DNA of 64,000 bases from Akkermansia muciniphila (GCF_900184965.1 NZ_FXYA01000154.1:62001-126000); one strand, 5' to 3'; positions 42,623 to 52,246 are shown, counted from the stretch's first letter. Numbers and translations are program-made. The notes: a model not told the origin generated them from the letters alone.

Positions 42623-45532
42623 ATGACAATCCCTCCTCCCCCTGCCCTCCCGCCACATTTCAACATAGGCGGCTACAGCATCACGGCGCTTGTAGAAAGC
42701 GGCCCGGACTATCATCTGTACCAGGCTCTTTCCCCGGAAGGCCATACGGTCCTGATACGCGAATTCTGCCCACGGGGCCTCGTCACGCGCGATCTGGCCA
42801 GCGGGGAACTGTCTGTCTCTCCGGGATATGAAGCCCAATACTCCCAGGCCTGGGAAGCTTTTGAAACCCAATACGCAGCCAATGCGCAAGGCAAATTCGG
42901 AGGGTTAGGCACCGTCCTGTTTCTTTACCCGCTTTCTCCGGCGCAGCCCCAGCCGGCTGTAGCGCATGCCCAGGCTCTCCGCCCCGCCCAAAAACCTCAG
43001 CAACCGCAACTGCGGAAACCCGTAGCCGGCGCCCCCATCCCCGGAGCGCCGCTGCCGCGGGTAAAGCGCTCCGGAGGGTTCCCGGTCATCACAGTGATTG
43101 TGACCGGGATGCTTGCCCTCTTTGGATTTCTGGGCTACCAGATACTCAAGGATAAAAAGGAACCCGTCGCCAAATCCGTTACCGTGCCGGCAGCGGCTCC
43201 GCCCAAGCCCAAACCCAAGCCCGCTCCTCCTGCTCCGGAGCCCGTGGTGGTCGCTCCCGAACCGGAACCCGTAGTGGTCGCCCCCGAACCTGAACCGGAA
43301 CCCGAACCGGAACCGCCTGCTCCCGACCTTTCCCCCTCCCCGGAAGTCATTGCCATGGAAAAGGCTTTACGGGAGGAAGCTATCGCGTCCAAGGGGAAAT
43401 TTTCTGAAAAACTGCTGAACAAATATCCCCATTACGCGGAAGCCTACGTGCGCGACTACGTAAAAAAACGCGGAGGCAGTTTTTCTCCGGATTTTGAAAA
43501 ATGGCTGAAAAACACGAAAAACAACCGTGAAGTCTTCGCCATGTTCTTCCCGCCGGACCCCAGCGTCGCCACCAATGTGGCGTTCATGATTGATGAACTG
43601 GGCCTGGAAATGACGGAAAAATATGACCAGCTCGTTCTGGCGTTCGCGGTAGGACGCCGCGAATTCGGCATGGGGGCCTTCGACCTCACCCATCAGGGCC
43701 GCTACGTTGACGCCCTGGGCAAGCTGGAAGGCCTCAGATCCTCCGGAGTCATGCCCCCGCCAGCGGACCTGTACTGCGCCGGGAAACCGCCCGTCAACTG
43801 GTATGGGAACGCCCCCCGCACCGTGGATGAGGAATGCTACAAAAAGGTGGAAGCTTATCTGGACCGCAAAAAAATCACCCCCAAGCAGGCCTGGCTCAAA
43901 AAATACCCCACCGTATCGGAAATCGGGGATTCCGCCATTACGGAAGACAACCTGGCCGGATTTCTGCATGAATACATGTACCGCCACGGCCAGCTGAGGC
44001 GCAAGAGGGACCCCTTCCCCACCCCGGTGGAATTCTTCTCCTACCTGGTGGATAAATATGAACATTGCGGCGATTTGCGCGACGTGGACCGCAAGCGTGT
44101 GGAATGGACCGGCGTTTCCCTGGAAGGAACGCCCTGGCCGGCCATGATGGCCCTTTCGGAAACGCGCCCCCTGCGTGAGTGCGACAGCGTGTGGGAACGC
44201 TACATGGGACAGCGTGGGCCGACCCGCCTGTGGCTGTACGGCCCCTACCGGTCGGATGACGATAAAGAGCCGCCCATCCTGTTCAGCTTTGACCCGGATC
44301 CGGAATGGTCCCGGGAATCCAACGAACGCAAGCTTCATGAAGGCGGCGTGTGCGGCACCATGTCCCTTATCTCCCGCAATTCCCAGATCGCCCGCGGCAT
44401 CCCCGCCGCCCCCGCCGGACAACCCGGCCACGGCAACCTGATGACCACCCACTTCACCGGCAACGGCTGCTGGCTGAGCGTGGGCCAGAGCGTGGACACC
44501 CTGAAAGCCACCACGGGATTCTGGTACTTCCGGGATTCCAGCGCGCCGCGCACCGGAAATGCGGAATACCATTCCGGACTGGCCCTGTCCATGAACCTCG
44601 ACTATGAAAAGTTCATTGACAGCCGCTTCGCCATGAACATTTACAAACTGGCGGGCGCCGGCTCCTCCCCGGAAGAGGCGGCCGACCCCTCCGGCACGCT
44701 GCCCAAGGCATTCACGCAGACCGCCATGAGGACTGTGCTCAAAGCCAACCCGTTCTATACGGAAGCCTGGTACACCCTCTTCAAGCAGGAGCCCCAGGAC
44801 CTCATGGGAGCCACCAAGATGGTGGATGAAGTGAGGGAGGCCCTGCCGGACGGCATGGGCATCAGGAAACTCTGGAAAACGCGCAAATACGTTCCCTCCG
44901 TAGGCCGTGGCGACAAAAACGGCAAAGACATGCTGGCCAACCACACCAAGGAATACGTCAACGTACTCTGCTCCGTGATTCTTGAAAACGCCCTGAAGCA
45001 GGAATATGATTACAAAACCTTCCAGTGGACCGAACTCATGTCCTGGCTCAAATCCGAATCCAAGCGCAACTCCTACCCGGAACCCCAGGCCGCCTATCAG
45101 ATCGCGTACGCCAAGGCGCAGGGCACGGACAGGCTTAAAAGGACGGTGGACAGAGGGTTCAAGAAGGCCGCCAGCTTCTACCGGGATGAAAACAATGCGC
45201 TGAACGCGCCCAAGGATGTGGACCAGGAAGAAATGTCCTTCTCCCTGGACGCCCTGTGCCAGGCCCTGCCCAAGGAAGAACTGATCCCGTGGATGAAAAA
45301 CATGGTGGACACCTGCCCGGACGGCTTCAAGTATAAGCCCAAGAATAAAAAGGAAACGAAAATCCACCCCTTCTACGACACCCTGACGAAAAACTACATG
45401 TCCCTGGCTGACGAATCGGAAAAATCCCGCGTCAAGACGGAGATGAAAGACGCTTCCGACAGGATTCTGGAGCTTTCCCAGAAAAAGAAGGGAGACGGGG
45501 AATCATCCTCTGGACGCCGCCGGAGACGCTAA
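42623..45532 (+). CDS. Membrane protein with degenerate kinase N-lobe module, TM, Pro/Glu repeats and possible Cys-His protease/transglutaminase-like region
   Basis: 969 aa. Residues 12-105 match the N-terminal module of the 34382 protein (HFNIGGYSI, TVLIREFCPRGLVTRD at 42-57), again like a kinase N-lobe with Arg in place of the ATP-binding Lys. TM helix at about 153-174. The linker 185-240 is built of PEPVVVAPEP-type repeats. The remaining 730 residues are soluble and probably periplasmic. Within them GGVCGTMS (Cys 577) and GQPGH (His 603) recall the Cys and His of transglutaminase-like folds; this is tentative. C-terminus is RRRRR. Function unknown. 17 bp before hemW. Confidence 0.82.
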   Translation: MTIPPPPALPPHFNIGGYSITALVESGPDYHLYQALSPEGHTVLIREFCPRGLVTRDLASGELSVSPGYEAQYSQAWEAFETQYAANAQGKFGGLGTVLFLYPLSPAQPQPAVAHAQALRPAQKPQQPQLRKPVAGAPIPGAPLPRVKRSGGFPVITVIVTGMLALFGFLGYQILKDKKEPVAKSVTVPAAAPPKPKPKPAPPAPEPVVVAPEPEPVVVAPEPEPEPEPEPPAPDLSPSPEVIAMEKALREEAIASKGKFSEKLLNKYPHYAEAYVRDYVKKRGGSFSPDFEKWLKNTKNNREVFAMFFPPDPSVATNVAFMIDELGLEMTEKYDQLVLAFAVGRREFGMGAFDLTHQGRYVDALGKLEGLRSSGVMPPPADLYCAGKPPVNWYGNAPRTVDEECYKKVEAYLDRKKITPKQAWLKKYPTVSEIGDSAITEDNLAGFLHEYMYRHGQLRRKRDPFPTPVEFFSYLVDKYEHCGDLRDVDRKRVEWTGVSLEGTPWPAMMALSETRPLRECDSVWERYMGQRGPTRLWLYGPYRSDDDKEPPILFSFDPDPEWSRESNERKLHEGGVCGTMSLISRNSQIARGIPAAPAGQPGHGNLMTTHFTGNGCWLSVGQSVDTLKATTGFWYFRDSSAPRTGNAEYHSGLALSMNLDYEKFIDSRFAMNIYKLAGAGSSPEEAADPSGTLPKAFTQTAMRTVLKANPFYTEAWYTLFKQEPQDLMGATKMVDEVREALPDGMGIRKLWKTRKYVPSVGRGDKNGKDMLANHTKEYVNVLCSVILENALKQEYDYKTFQWTELMSWLKSESKRNSYPEPQAAYQIAYAKAQGTDRLKRTVDRGFKKAASFYRDENNALNAPKDVDQEEMSFSLDALCQALPKEELIPWMKNMVDTCPDGFKYKPKNKKETKIHPFYDTLTKNYMSLADESEKSRVKTEMKDASDRILELSQKKKGDGESSSGRRRRR

Positions 45533-45549
45533 TCCCCCCGCCGCCCCAG

Positions 45550-46659
45550 TTGCACCTTTACGTCCACATTCCCTTCTGTCACCGCATCTGTCCGTACTGT
45601 GCCTTCTTCAAGCACACCCCGGCGTCCACGGACATGAAACTTTTCATCCGTGCGCTGGGGCGGGAAGCGGAATCCCGCGCCGCGGCCCTGTCCATGAGCC
45701 GCGGAGGGGAAACAGCCACCCTTTACTTTGGAGGAGGGACGCCCTCCATGCTCTCGGACACGCATCTGGGGCGTCTCATGGAAACCCTGAACCGTCTCGT
45801 GCCCGTGGACAGGCTGGATGAATTCTCCTTTGAGGCCAACCCCGCCACCTTTACGGAAAAAAAAGTGCGCTTCTGGCGCAGCCTGGGCATGAACCGGGTT
45901 TCCCTGGGCGTGCAGTCCCTGGATTCCGGCATCCTGCGTCTGCTGGGGCGCGAACATACCCCGTCCCAGGCGCTGCGCTCCGTGGAAATGCTGAAAAATG
46001 CGGGAATGCCCCATATCAACATGGATCTCATGTTCGCCATTCCGGGGCAAACCCTCTCCATATGGGAAGCCACCCTGAAAGAGGCTGTCCGCGCCGGCAC
46101 GGACCATATCTCCGCCTACAACCTCACCTATGAAGAAGACACGGAATTCTTCCGGAGCCTGCTTCGGGGGGAAAAAAGGCAGGATCCGGATGAAGACGCC
46201 GCCTTCTTTGAACTGGCGGAACATGTGCTGGAGGCGGCGGGCATGCGCCACTATGAAACGTCCAACTACGCCCGGGAAGGCTGCCAATCCCCTCACAATA
46301 TGGCCTACTGGAAGGGAGAGGACTATGTGGGCATAGGCCCCGGCGCAGTCAGCACCATCAACGGCATGCGGTACTCCAACACGCGGGACACGGACGCCTA
46401 CATACGCAGCACGCTGGAAAACGGCCTCCCCCTTTCCGAACAGGAACCCGTCACCGCGGAAGACTACCGCCTGGAACGCATTGCCCTGATGCTCCGGACG
46501 GATGAAGGATTGCCGCTGAAATACATTCTGCCGGAATCCCGCCCTCTGCTGGAACAATACCGGGAACTGGGCCTGGCGGACATTTCACCGGAACAAAGGC
46601 TCATCCTGAAAGGCCGCGGCCGCCTGCTCGTGGACGCCATCGCGGCAGAACTGTGCTGA
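45550..46659 (+). CDS. hemW: HemW-like radical SAM protein (heme chaperone / coproporphyrinogen oxidase family)
   Basis: 369 aa. LYVHIPFCHRICPYCAFF holds the radical SAM C-x3-C-x2-C motif without the fourth Cys of HemN, which points to HemW. YFGGGTPSML, FEANPATFT, RVSLGVQSL, HINMDLMFAIPGQ and GIGPGAVST are all family blocks. TTG start at 45550: the conserved N-terminus starts there and no ATG is available between the upstream stop and the motif. HemW binds heme and is thought to deliver it to respiratory enzymes. Confidence 0.9.
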   Translation: MHLYVHIPFCHRICPYCAFFKHTPASTDMKLFIRALGREAESRAAALSMSRGGETATLYFGGGTPSMLSDTHLGRLMETLNRLVPVDRLDEFSFEANPATFTEKKVRFWRSLGMNRVSLGVQSLDSGILRLLGREHTPSQALRSVEMLKNAGMPHINMDLMFAIPGQTLSIWEATLKEAVRAGTDHISAYNLTYEEDTEFFRSLLRGEKRQDPDEDAAFFELAEHVLEAAGMRHYETSNYAREGCQSPHNMAYWKGEDYVGIGPGAVSTINGMRYSNTRDTDAYIRSTLENGLPLSEQEPVTAEDYRLERIALMLRTDEGLPLKYILPESRPLLEQYRELGLADISPEQRLILKGRGRLLVDAIAAELC

Positions 46660-46788
46660 AAGCAAATTTTCCCTCCTTTAGAGTTTAGCTGCCTCCGGAA
46701 TCCGGCAGGAACCGGGCGCAGAAACAGCCGGGCACGGGCCATCTACAGACATCCCTGTGGAACGTAATACACAATAACAGCCGCGTAT

Positions 46789-47568
46789 TTAATCAATCTG
46801 GAACTGGTGCGCCATTTTTTTCAACCACCAGTCCCGGTGCCGCATTTCATCCCTGCTGCGCTCCAGTTCCCGGAGTTCGCTGCCCCGCAGCCCTCCCTTC
46901 ATGTACCGTTCATCCAGCTTGCGCGCCTCCATCCGCGTATCCTTCCTCAGGGCCTTGTAAAACTGGGCCCCCGTGACCAGGCCGCCGGCGGCTCCGCTCC
47001 GGCCCACCAGATTCATGTAAAGTTTCCTCAACCTGTTGTAATCCTCCACCACCCGGTTGTATTGCAAGGCGGCGTACTGGTAGCGTTCCTTCCAGTCCTC
47101 CGCCCCCGGATTGATTAGCCGGTCCTCTACGGAGCCGGGTTCCGGCGCGGGTTCGGGAGGAGCCTGGCCGCCGGAAGGCAGCGGCGTAAGCGGCGGAGGC
47201 TGGGGAACGGGCCTGCGGCTTGTCCTGGGGACACCGCCAACCGTCACGGAAAGGGGGGACCGTTCCTTCAGCAGGGCATCCACGCGCGCCTGCTCCAGCG
47301 TTTCCAGCAGATGGGCGCGCTCTTTCTGCAGGGAGGCATTAGAATCACGCTCTTCAGAAAGGGATTGTTTCAGCGACCGCATGCCGCCGGACATTTCCGA
47401 GTAAACCAGCGCATACGCCCCAATGCACCCCAGCAGAAAACCCAGGCCCAGCAAGATTCCCCTTTCCCGCCACGGTCCGGGGCTGCGTTCCGGAGCCGGT
47501 TCCGGAACATCCGGCTCCGGCCCATGGGAAACAGTCAGGTAGTGTTCCAGGGGGCCCTCGTCAGGCAT
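46789..47568 (-). CDS. Single-pass membrane protein with coiled coil, unknown function
   Basis: 259 aa. Cytoplasmic N-terminus rich in Pro/Glu (1-33), TM helix about residues 38-58 (ILLGLGFLLGCIGAYALVY), then a coiled-coil-like segment (60-98, LKQSLSEERDSNASLQKE). A Pro-rich linker (110-145) and a second helical region (155-259) with many charged residues follow. I do not recognise the family. It lies 36 bp after serS on the same strand and so may be co-transcribed. The layout (TM, coiled coil, Pro-rich linker) suggests a scaffold or envelope-spanning role, which is only a guess. Confidence 0.75.
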   Translation of the reverse strand: MPDEGPLEHYLTVSHGPEPDVPEPAPERSPGPWRERGILLGLGFLLGCIGAYALVYSEMSGGMRSLKQSLSEERDSNASLQKERAHLLETLEQARVDALLKERSPLSVTVGGVPRTSRRPVPQPPPLTPLPSGGQAPPEPAPEPGSVEDRLINPGAEDWKERYQYAALQYNRVVEDYNRLRKLYMNLVGRSGAAGGLVTGAQFYKALRKDTRMEARKLDERYMKGGLRGSELRELERSRDEMRHRDWWLKKMAHQFQID

Positions 47569-47604
47569 GGGCTGATTCAGGGTTGGGACGGGAGAAACGT
47601 CGGT

Positions 47605-48885
47605 TCAGGCCTGTTCCGGACGGATGCAGTCCGCGCCGAAATACGGCACAAGCGCTTCCGGAATCCGGATGGAGCCGTCCGGCTGCTGGTAGGTTTCCAG
47701 AAGGGCCACGTACAGCCGCGGCAGAGCCGTTCCGGAACCGTTCAGGGTGTGGCAGAACTGGTTCCTGCCGTCGGCATCCTTGTAACGCAGGCGCATGCGG
47801 CGCGCCTGGTAGTCCGTAAAGCAGGAGCAGGAGGAAACTTCCAGATACTGACCCTGTCCCGGAGCCCATACTTCAATATCATACGTCTTGGCGGAGGAAA
47901 AGCCGAGGTCGCCCGTGCAAAGTTCAATCACGCGGTAGTGAAGCCCCAGCTTCTGAAGAATGGATTCCGCATGGCCGCGGAGCACTTCCAGCTCCCGGAA
48001 AGAGTCTTCCGGCTTCAATATCTGCACCAGTTCCACCTTGTCAAACTGGTGGACGCGGATCATGCCGCGGTTGATGCGGCCGGCGCTTCCGGCTTCCCGG
48101 CGGAAGCAGGGCGTGTACGCGGCCATCTTGATGGGCAGGTCGCTTTCCTGTAAAATGGTATCCCGGTACAGGTTGGTGACCGGAACTTCCGCCGTGGGAA
48201 TCAGGAACATCTGCTGGTCTTCCGTGCCGTACATGTCTTCCTCAAATTTAGGAAGCTGGCCGGTGCCTTCCATGCACTCCCTCTTCACCACAAACGGAAC
48301 GCCCACTTCCTGATAACCGTTTTCCACGGTCTGCGTATTCAGCAGGAAGTTGATCAGGGCGCGTTCCAGACGGGCGCCCGCCCCGCGGTACACCACAAAA
48401 CCGGAGCCCGTAATCCGCGCGCCGTCTTCAAAGGAAATCATGCCCAGATTCGCGGCCAGTTCCACATGGTCCTTCGGGTTTTCAATAGCGGGCTTTTCTC
48501 CCCACAGCTTGATTTCCGGGTTGGCCGTTTCATCCGCGCCCACAGGGCATTCCAGATGCGGCAGGTTGGGAATGTTCATCAGCAGGGAGTTGAGCTGGGC
48601 CGCATTTTCCTCCGCGACACGGTCCAGTTCCCGGATGCGGTCCCCGATTTCGCGCACGCGCGCTTCAATGGAGGACGTGTCTTCCCCCTTCTTTTTGAGC
48701 ATGCCGATCTGCTTGGAGGTGGCATTGCGCTCGGACTGCAAGGCCTGCTTTTCCGTTTCGGCATTGCGGCGCGCTTCATCGCAAGCCAGAACGTCATCAA
48801 CAAGCTTCCACGCGTCGCCGCTGCGGGGCTTTAACCGCGCTTTCACTTCTTCCGGATTTTCTCGTATTACACGGATGTCGAGCAT
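47605..48885 (-). CDS. serS: Seryl-tRNA synthetase
   Basis: 426 aa from ATG 48885 (LDIRVIRENPEEVKARL); the longer frame to 48957 adds non-conserved residues. The N-terminal long antiparallel coiled coil (residues about 25-100) binds tRNA. The class II catalytic core has motif 2 TPCFRREAGSAGRINRGMIRVHQF and motif 3 LNGSGTALPRLYVALLETYQ. Full length. Followed by the unknown membrane protein at 46789. Confidence 0.96.
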   Translation of the reverse strand: MLDIRVIRENPEEVKARLKPRSGDAWKLVDDVLACDEARRNAETEKQALQSERNATSKQIGMLKKKGEDTSSIEARVREIGDRIRELDRVAEENAAQLNSLLMNIPNLPHLECPVGADETANPEIKLWGEKPAIENPKDHVELAANLGMISFEDGARITGSGFVVYRGAGARLERALINFLLNTQTVENGYQEVGVPFVVKRECMEGTGQLPKFEEDMYGTEDQQMFLIPTAEVPVTNLYRDTILQESDLPIKMAAYTPCFRREAGSAGRINRGMIRVHQFDKVELVQILKPEDSFRELEVLRGHAESILQKLGLHYRVIELCTGDLGFSSAKTYDIEVWAPGQGQYLEVSSCSCFTDYQARRMRLRYKDADGRNQFCHTLNGSGTALPRLYVALLETYQQPDGSIRIPEALVPYFGADCIRPEQA

Positions 48886-49204
48886 AACGCGCACAGATTG
48901 CACTCCATCCCCCCGCCACGCAAGCCAAATGAACGGCCCTTCATGGAAAAACTGCACCTGCCATAACGTGCCTTTGGGGTCGGAGCGCCGCGGTTATTGT
49001 GGAAAATTCAGATGAAAGGCATCAAGATTGCCGTCATCTGTGACTGGCCGGGAAACTCTTCCTCTCTTCCCAAGCCGCCGTTTTTGAAAAACGGCGGCTT
49101 TTTTACGCCATCTTTCCCCGTAAGAAAAACGTCCCGGACCTGCGCCCGCTGCCGCTCCAAGGATTCCTCGGAATACATCAACCGGGCAGAGGGGCGGGGC
49201 AGGT
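48886..49204. other. Intergenic stretch between serS start and the nitrilase gene end
   Basis: 319 bp, upstream of serS (minus strand) and downstream of the nitrilase gene (minus strand). It holds a strong plus-strand terminator (49072-49104) although no plus-strand gene is recognised upstream. A TTGCGT-17-CAATCT promoter-like pair for serS lies just upstream of its ATG. A possible small plus ORF from 49012 runs through the hairpin and is not convincing. Confidence 0.5.
49072..49104 (+). terminator. Rho-independent terminator with no known plus-strand gene upstream
   Basis: Near-perfect stem of 14 bp (49072-49085 / 49087-49100) followed by TTTT on the plus strand. On the minus strand the stem is followed by CCC rather than T, so it is oriented to end a plus-strand transcript. 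Confidence 0.7.
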
Positions 49205-50062
49205 TCACCTGCCCCAGCGTTCCGTAATGCCGCCGTAGGAGTCTATGCGGCGGTCGCGGAAGAAGGGCCAGATGCGGCGGTGGTCTTCCAGAGCGTCCAG
49301 ATCCAGGTCCGCGTACAGGATGGTTTCATCGCTGACGGGGGCCTTCGCGATTACCTGTCCATAATAGTCCGCCACAAAGGACTGCCCCCAGAATTCGCTT
49401 TCCCCTTCCGTCCCCACGCGGTTGACGGCGCAGACGTAACAGCCGTTGGCCACGGCGTGGCCGCGCTGCACGGTTTCCCAAGCGCAGTGCTGCTGTTCCC
49501 CCAGCAAGGGCTTTTCCTCCGGCAGCCAGCCGATGGCCGTGGGGTAGAAAATGATTTCCGCCCCCTGCATGGCCGTCAGACGGGCGGCTTCCGGGTACCA
49601 CTGGTCCCAGCAGATGAGCACGCCGATGCGGCCGAATCTGGTGTCGAACGCCTTGTAGCCCAGGTCGCCGGGGGTGAAGTAGAATTTTTCTTCAAAACCG
49701 GGGTCCTGCGGAATGTGCATTTTGCGGTACATGCCCAGAAACGAGCCGTCCGCATCCACCACCCAGGCGGTATTATGGTAAAGCCCGGTAGCGCGCTTTT
49801 CAAAGCCGGAGGCCACAATCACCACGCCCAGTTCCTCCGCCAGTTTCCGGTGGGCTTCCGTCAATTCCCCGGGTACAGGTTCCGCCAGGTTAAATAAATC
49901 GCATTCCTCCGTCCTGCAAAAGTATTCCGTAGTAAAAAGTTCCTGGGTGCAAACGATCTGCGCGCCGTTGGCGGCGGCTTCACGGATGGCGGCTTCCGTC
50001 TTCTCCTTGTTTACGGAAGGCCGGGCATCTGCGGACAGTTGAATGAGTGCAATTTTCGGCAT
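49205..50062 (-). CDS. aguB: Carbon-nitrogen hydrolase, N-carbamoylputrescine amidase-like
   Basis: 285 aa nitrilase-superfamily enzyme. The catalytic triad is visible: Glu in CTQELFTTEYF, Lys in YRKMHIPQDPGFEEK and Cys in GVLICWDQWYPEAAR. CRTEECDLFNLAEPVPG, YPTAIGW and HCAWETVQRGHAVANGCYV fit N-carbamoylputrescine amidase (AguB), which makes putrescine from agmatine via carbamoylputrescine. The usual partner, agmatine deiminase, is not in the window after the stop, nor upstream. Divergent from moxR. Confidence 0.88.
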   Translation of the reverse strand: MPKIALIQLSADARPSVNKEKTEAAIREAAANGAQIVCTQELFTTEYFCRTEECDLFNLAEPVPGELTEAHRKLAEELGVVIVASGFEKRATGLYHNTAWVVDADGSFLGMYRKMHIPQDPGFEEKFYFTPGDLGYKAFDTRFGRIGVLICWDQWYPEAARLTAMQGAEIIFYPTAIGWLPEEKPLLGEQQHCAWETVQRGHAVANGCYVCAVNRVGTEGESEFWGQSFVADYYGQVIAKAPVSDETILYADLDLDALEDHRRIWPFFRDRRIDSYGGITERWGR

Positions 50063-50148
50063 GCCCCTTCCTTACCCCGTTTCCCTGCCCATTCCAAGCA
50101 GGGAAAATGAACGCGGCGCGATTATTTGGTGGAAAACGGCCCGGAAAG

Positions 50149-50157
50149 TGCTATGAA
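50149..50157 (+). promoter_or_regulatory. Extended -10 element of moxR, predicted nearly leaderless
   Basis: TGCTATGAA at 50149-50157, 8 nt before the ATG; no good -35. The predicted start of transcription is about 2 nt before the start codon. Confidence 0.4.
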
Positions 50158-50165
50158 ATTGCAAT

Positions 50166-51170
50166 ATGGAACCCGCCACCCCCACTCTGCCCGACGACGA
50201 CGTAGCCGCCATTGACCGCCTCGGCGCCATTTACAAGGAGCTTTCCTCGGAATTGAGCAAAATGATCATTGGCCAGCAGCGCGTCGTGGAGCTGCTGAGC
50301 ATCGCCCTGTTTTCCCGCGGCCATGCCCTCCTGATGGGCGTTCCGGGCCTGGCGAAGACGCTGCTGGTCAGCTCCGTGGCAAAAACGCTGGACCTCAGTT
50401 TCAACCGCATCCAGTTCACGCCGGACCTGATGCCCGCGGACATTACCGGCACGGACATCATTCAGGACGATTCCGCCGGCGGCAAGCGCCAGTTCGAGTT
50501 CATCAAGGGCCCCGTGTTCGCCAACATCGTGCTGGCGGACGAAATCAACCGCGCCCCCGCCAAAACCCAGTCCGCCCTGCTGGAGGCCATGCAGGAGCGC
50601 CGCGTCACCGTCATGGGCCGCACCTTCACCCTGCTGCCTCCCTTCTTCGTGCTCGCCACCCAGAACCCCATTGAGCAGGAAGGCACCTACCCCCTGCCGG
50701 AAGCCCAGCTGGACCGCTTCATGTTCCTGATTGAAGTGGATTACCCCACGGAAGAGGAGGAAATGCGCATCGCCCGGGAAACCACCGGAACCAGGAGCGA
50801 GGAGCTCAGGCACATCCTTTCCGGGGAGGAAATCCTCTTTTACCAGGATCTGGTGCGCCGCGTTCCCGTTCCGGAGCATATTTACGAGTATGCCGTGAAA
50901 CTGGTGCGCGCCACCCGCCCCACCCTGGCAACTTCCCCGGAATGGGTAAAGCAGTATGTGGCCTGGGGCGCAGGCCCCCGCGCCGTCCAGTTCCTGATTC
51001 TCGGGGCCAAGACCCGCGCCGCTCTCCAGGGCAGCTACATCGTCCGCAGGGAAGACATAGACGCCATTGTGGAACCCGTGCTGATGCACCGCGTGGTCAC
51101 CAACTTCGCCGCGGAATCCCAAGGCATCACGCCCCGTAAGGCCGTGGCGCGCCTGGCGGCGGAAATCTGA
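50166..51170 (+). CDS. MoxR-family AAA+ ATPase
   Basis: 334 aa. Walker A GVPGLAKT, Walker B IVLADEINRAPAKTQSALLEAM, and the sensor region LATQNPIEQEGTYPLPEAQLDRFM are diagnostic of MoxR. The C-terminal lid contains VKLVRATRP and WGAGPRAVQFL. MoxR ATPases act as chaperones, often with vWA or DUF58 partners; the DUF58 gene follows 38 bp later. No BatA/BatB genes follow, so the operon is shorter than the usual Bat cluster. Confidence 0.93.
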   Translation: MEPATPTLPDDDVAAIDRLGAIYKELSSELSKMIIGQQRVVELLSIALFSRGHALLMGVPGLAKTLLVSSVAKTLDLSFNRIQFTPDLMPADITGTDIIQDDSAGGKRQFEFIKGPVFANIVLADEINRAPAKTQSALLEAMQERRVTVMGRTFTLLPPFFVLATQNPIEQEGTYPLPEAQLDRFMFLIEVDYPTEEEEMRIARETTGTRSEELRHILSGEEILFYQDLVRRVPVPEHIYEYAVKLVRATRPTLATSPEWVKQYVAWGAGPRAVQFLILGAKTRAALQGSYIVRREDIDAIVEPVLMHRVVTNFAAESQGITPRKAVARLAAEI

Positions 51171-51208
51171 CCGCCGTCCCGGCATCCTCCATTCCCTTTC
51201 CCTGCCCC

Positions 51209-52111
51209 ATGAAATACCTGAATCACAACCTGCTCAGCCGCCTGGGGAACCTTCCCCTGGAAGCGCGCCACAGCATGACGGGGAACGTATCCGGCCGCCA
51301 CAGAAGCGCCAGCCGCGGCTCCTCCGTGGAGTTTGCGGAGTACCGCAAATACGTGGCCGGAGACGATACGCGCCGTCTGGACTGGAAAGCGTATGCCCGG
51401 TCGGACAGGTATTACATCAAGGAGTTTGAAGCGGATACCAACCTGCGCGCCTACATCGTCATGGATCTTTCCGGCTCCATGAATTATCATCCGGAGCAGG
51501 TGGAAACCAAGTATATGCGCGCGTGCAGGCTGGCGGCCAACCTGGCTTACATCGCCATCCGGCAGGGAGACGCGGTGGGGCTGAGTTTTGCCCGGCAGAC
51601 GAAGGACGACGCCACGCTGCACATCCCCGCCTCCCGCCGCCCCGCCCACCTGAACGTGCTCATCAGCCAGATGGACACGCATTACCCTAAAGGGGAAACC
51701 GTCCTTCCCGATACCCTGCATGAACTGGCGGAACGCGTCGGCCGCCGCGCCCTGGTGCTGATTTTTTCAGACCTGTTCACAGATACGGCGGAGCTTAAAA
51801 ACGCCCTCCGCCACCTCCATTTCCGCAAGCATGACGTCGCCGTCTTCCATCTGGTGGACCAGCAGGAAATAGATTTTGACTTTGACCGCCCCATCCGCTT
51901 CGTGGACATGGAAGGGGGAGGCTCCCTGATTACGGAGCCGGACCTTATCGCGGACGAGTACCGGGCGATCGTGGCCAATTATCTGGAGGAAACGCGCCGG
52001 ATCTGCACGGATATCAACGCGGACTACCGCCTGGTCAGAACCGGAGATTCCCTGGAAGACGTGCTGACCGGCTTCCTGATGGGACGGCAGAAAAAGAAAA
52101 CGGCCGGATAA
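51209..52111 (+). CDS. DUF58 domain protein (MoxR partner)
   Basis: 300 aa. HRSASRGSSVEFAEYRKYVAGDD and RLDWKAYARSDRYYIKEFEADTNLRAY are the DUF58 signature, followed by a vWA-like fold with IVMDLSGSMNY (a MIDAS-like DxSxS, here DLSGSM). Works with MoxR in an unknown maturation or envelope-stress role. The start is preceded by a C/T-rich stretch. No TM helix is obvious, so it is probably cytoplasmic. Confidence 0.9.
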   Translation: MKYLNHNLLSRLGNLPLEARHSMTGNVSGRHRSASRGSSVEFAEYRKYVAGDDTRRLDWKAYARSDRYYIKEFEADTNLRAYIVMDLSGSMNYHPEQVETKYMRACRLAANLAYIAIRQGDAVGLSFARQTKDDATLHIPASRRPAHLNVLISQMDTHYPKGETVLPDTLHELAERVGRRALVLIFSDLFTDTAELKNALRHLHFRKHDVAVFHLVDQQEIDFDFDRPIRFVDMEGGGSLITEPDLIADEYRAIVANYLEETRRICTDINADYRLVRTGDSLEDVLTGFLMGRQKKKTAG

Positions 52112-52246
52112 AAGCCCGGCTGTCTCACGGAACGGTTGATTGCCCCGCGGAACGGATGCAGGATGCCCGTGCGCTCCCCGGATTTGCAGGCAGCGTCCGT
52201 TTTCATCTCTTTCCCTCTTTTTTCCATCGTGGACGTACCCGTTAAA

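Noticed and set aside
43200-43330. PEP-rich repeats of the 42623 protein as a PEP-CTERM signal
   Set aside because: They are internal linker repeats (PEPVVVAPEP), not followed by a hydrophobic helix and basic end at the C-terminus.
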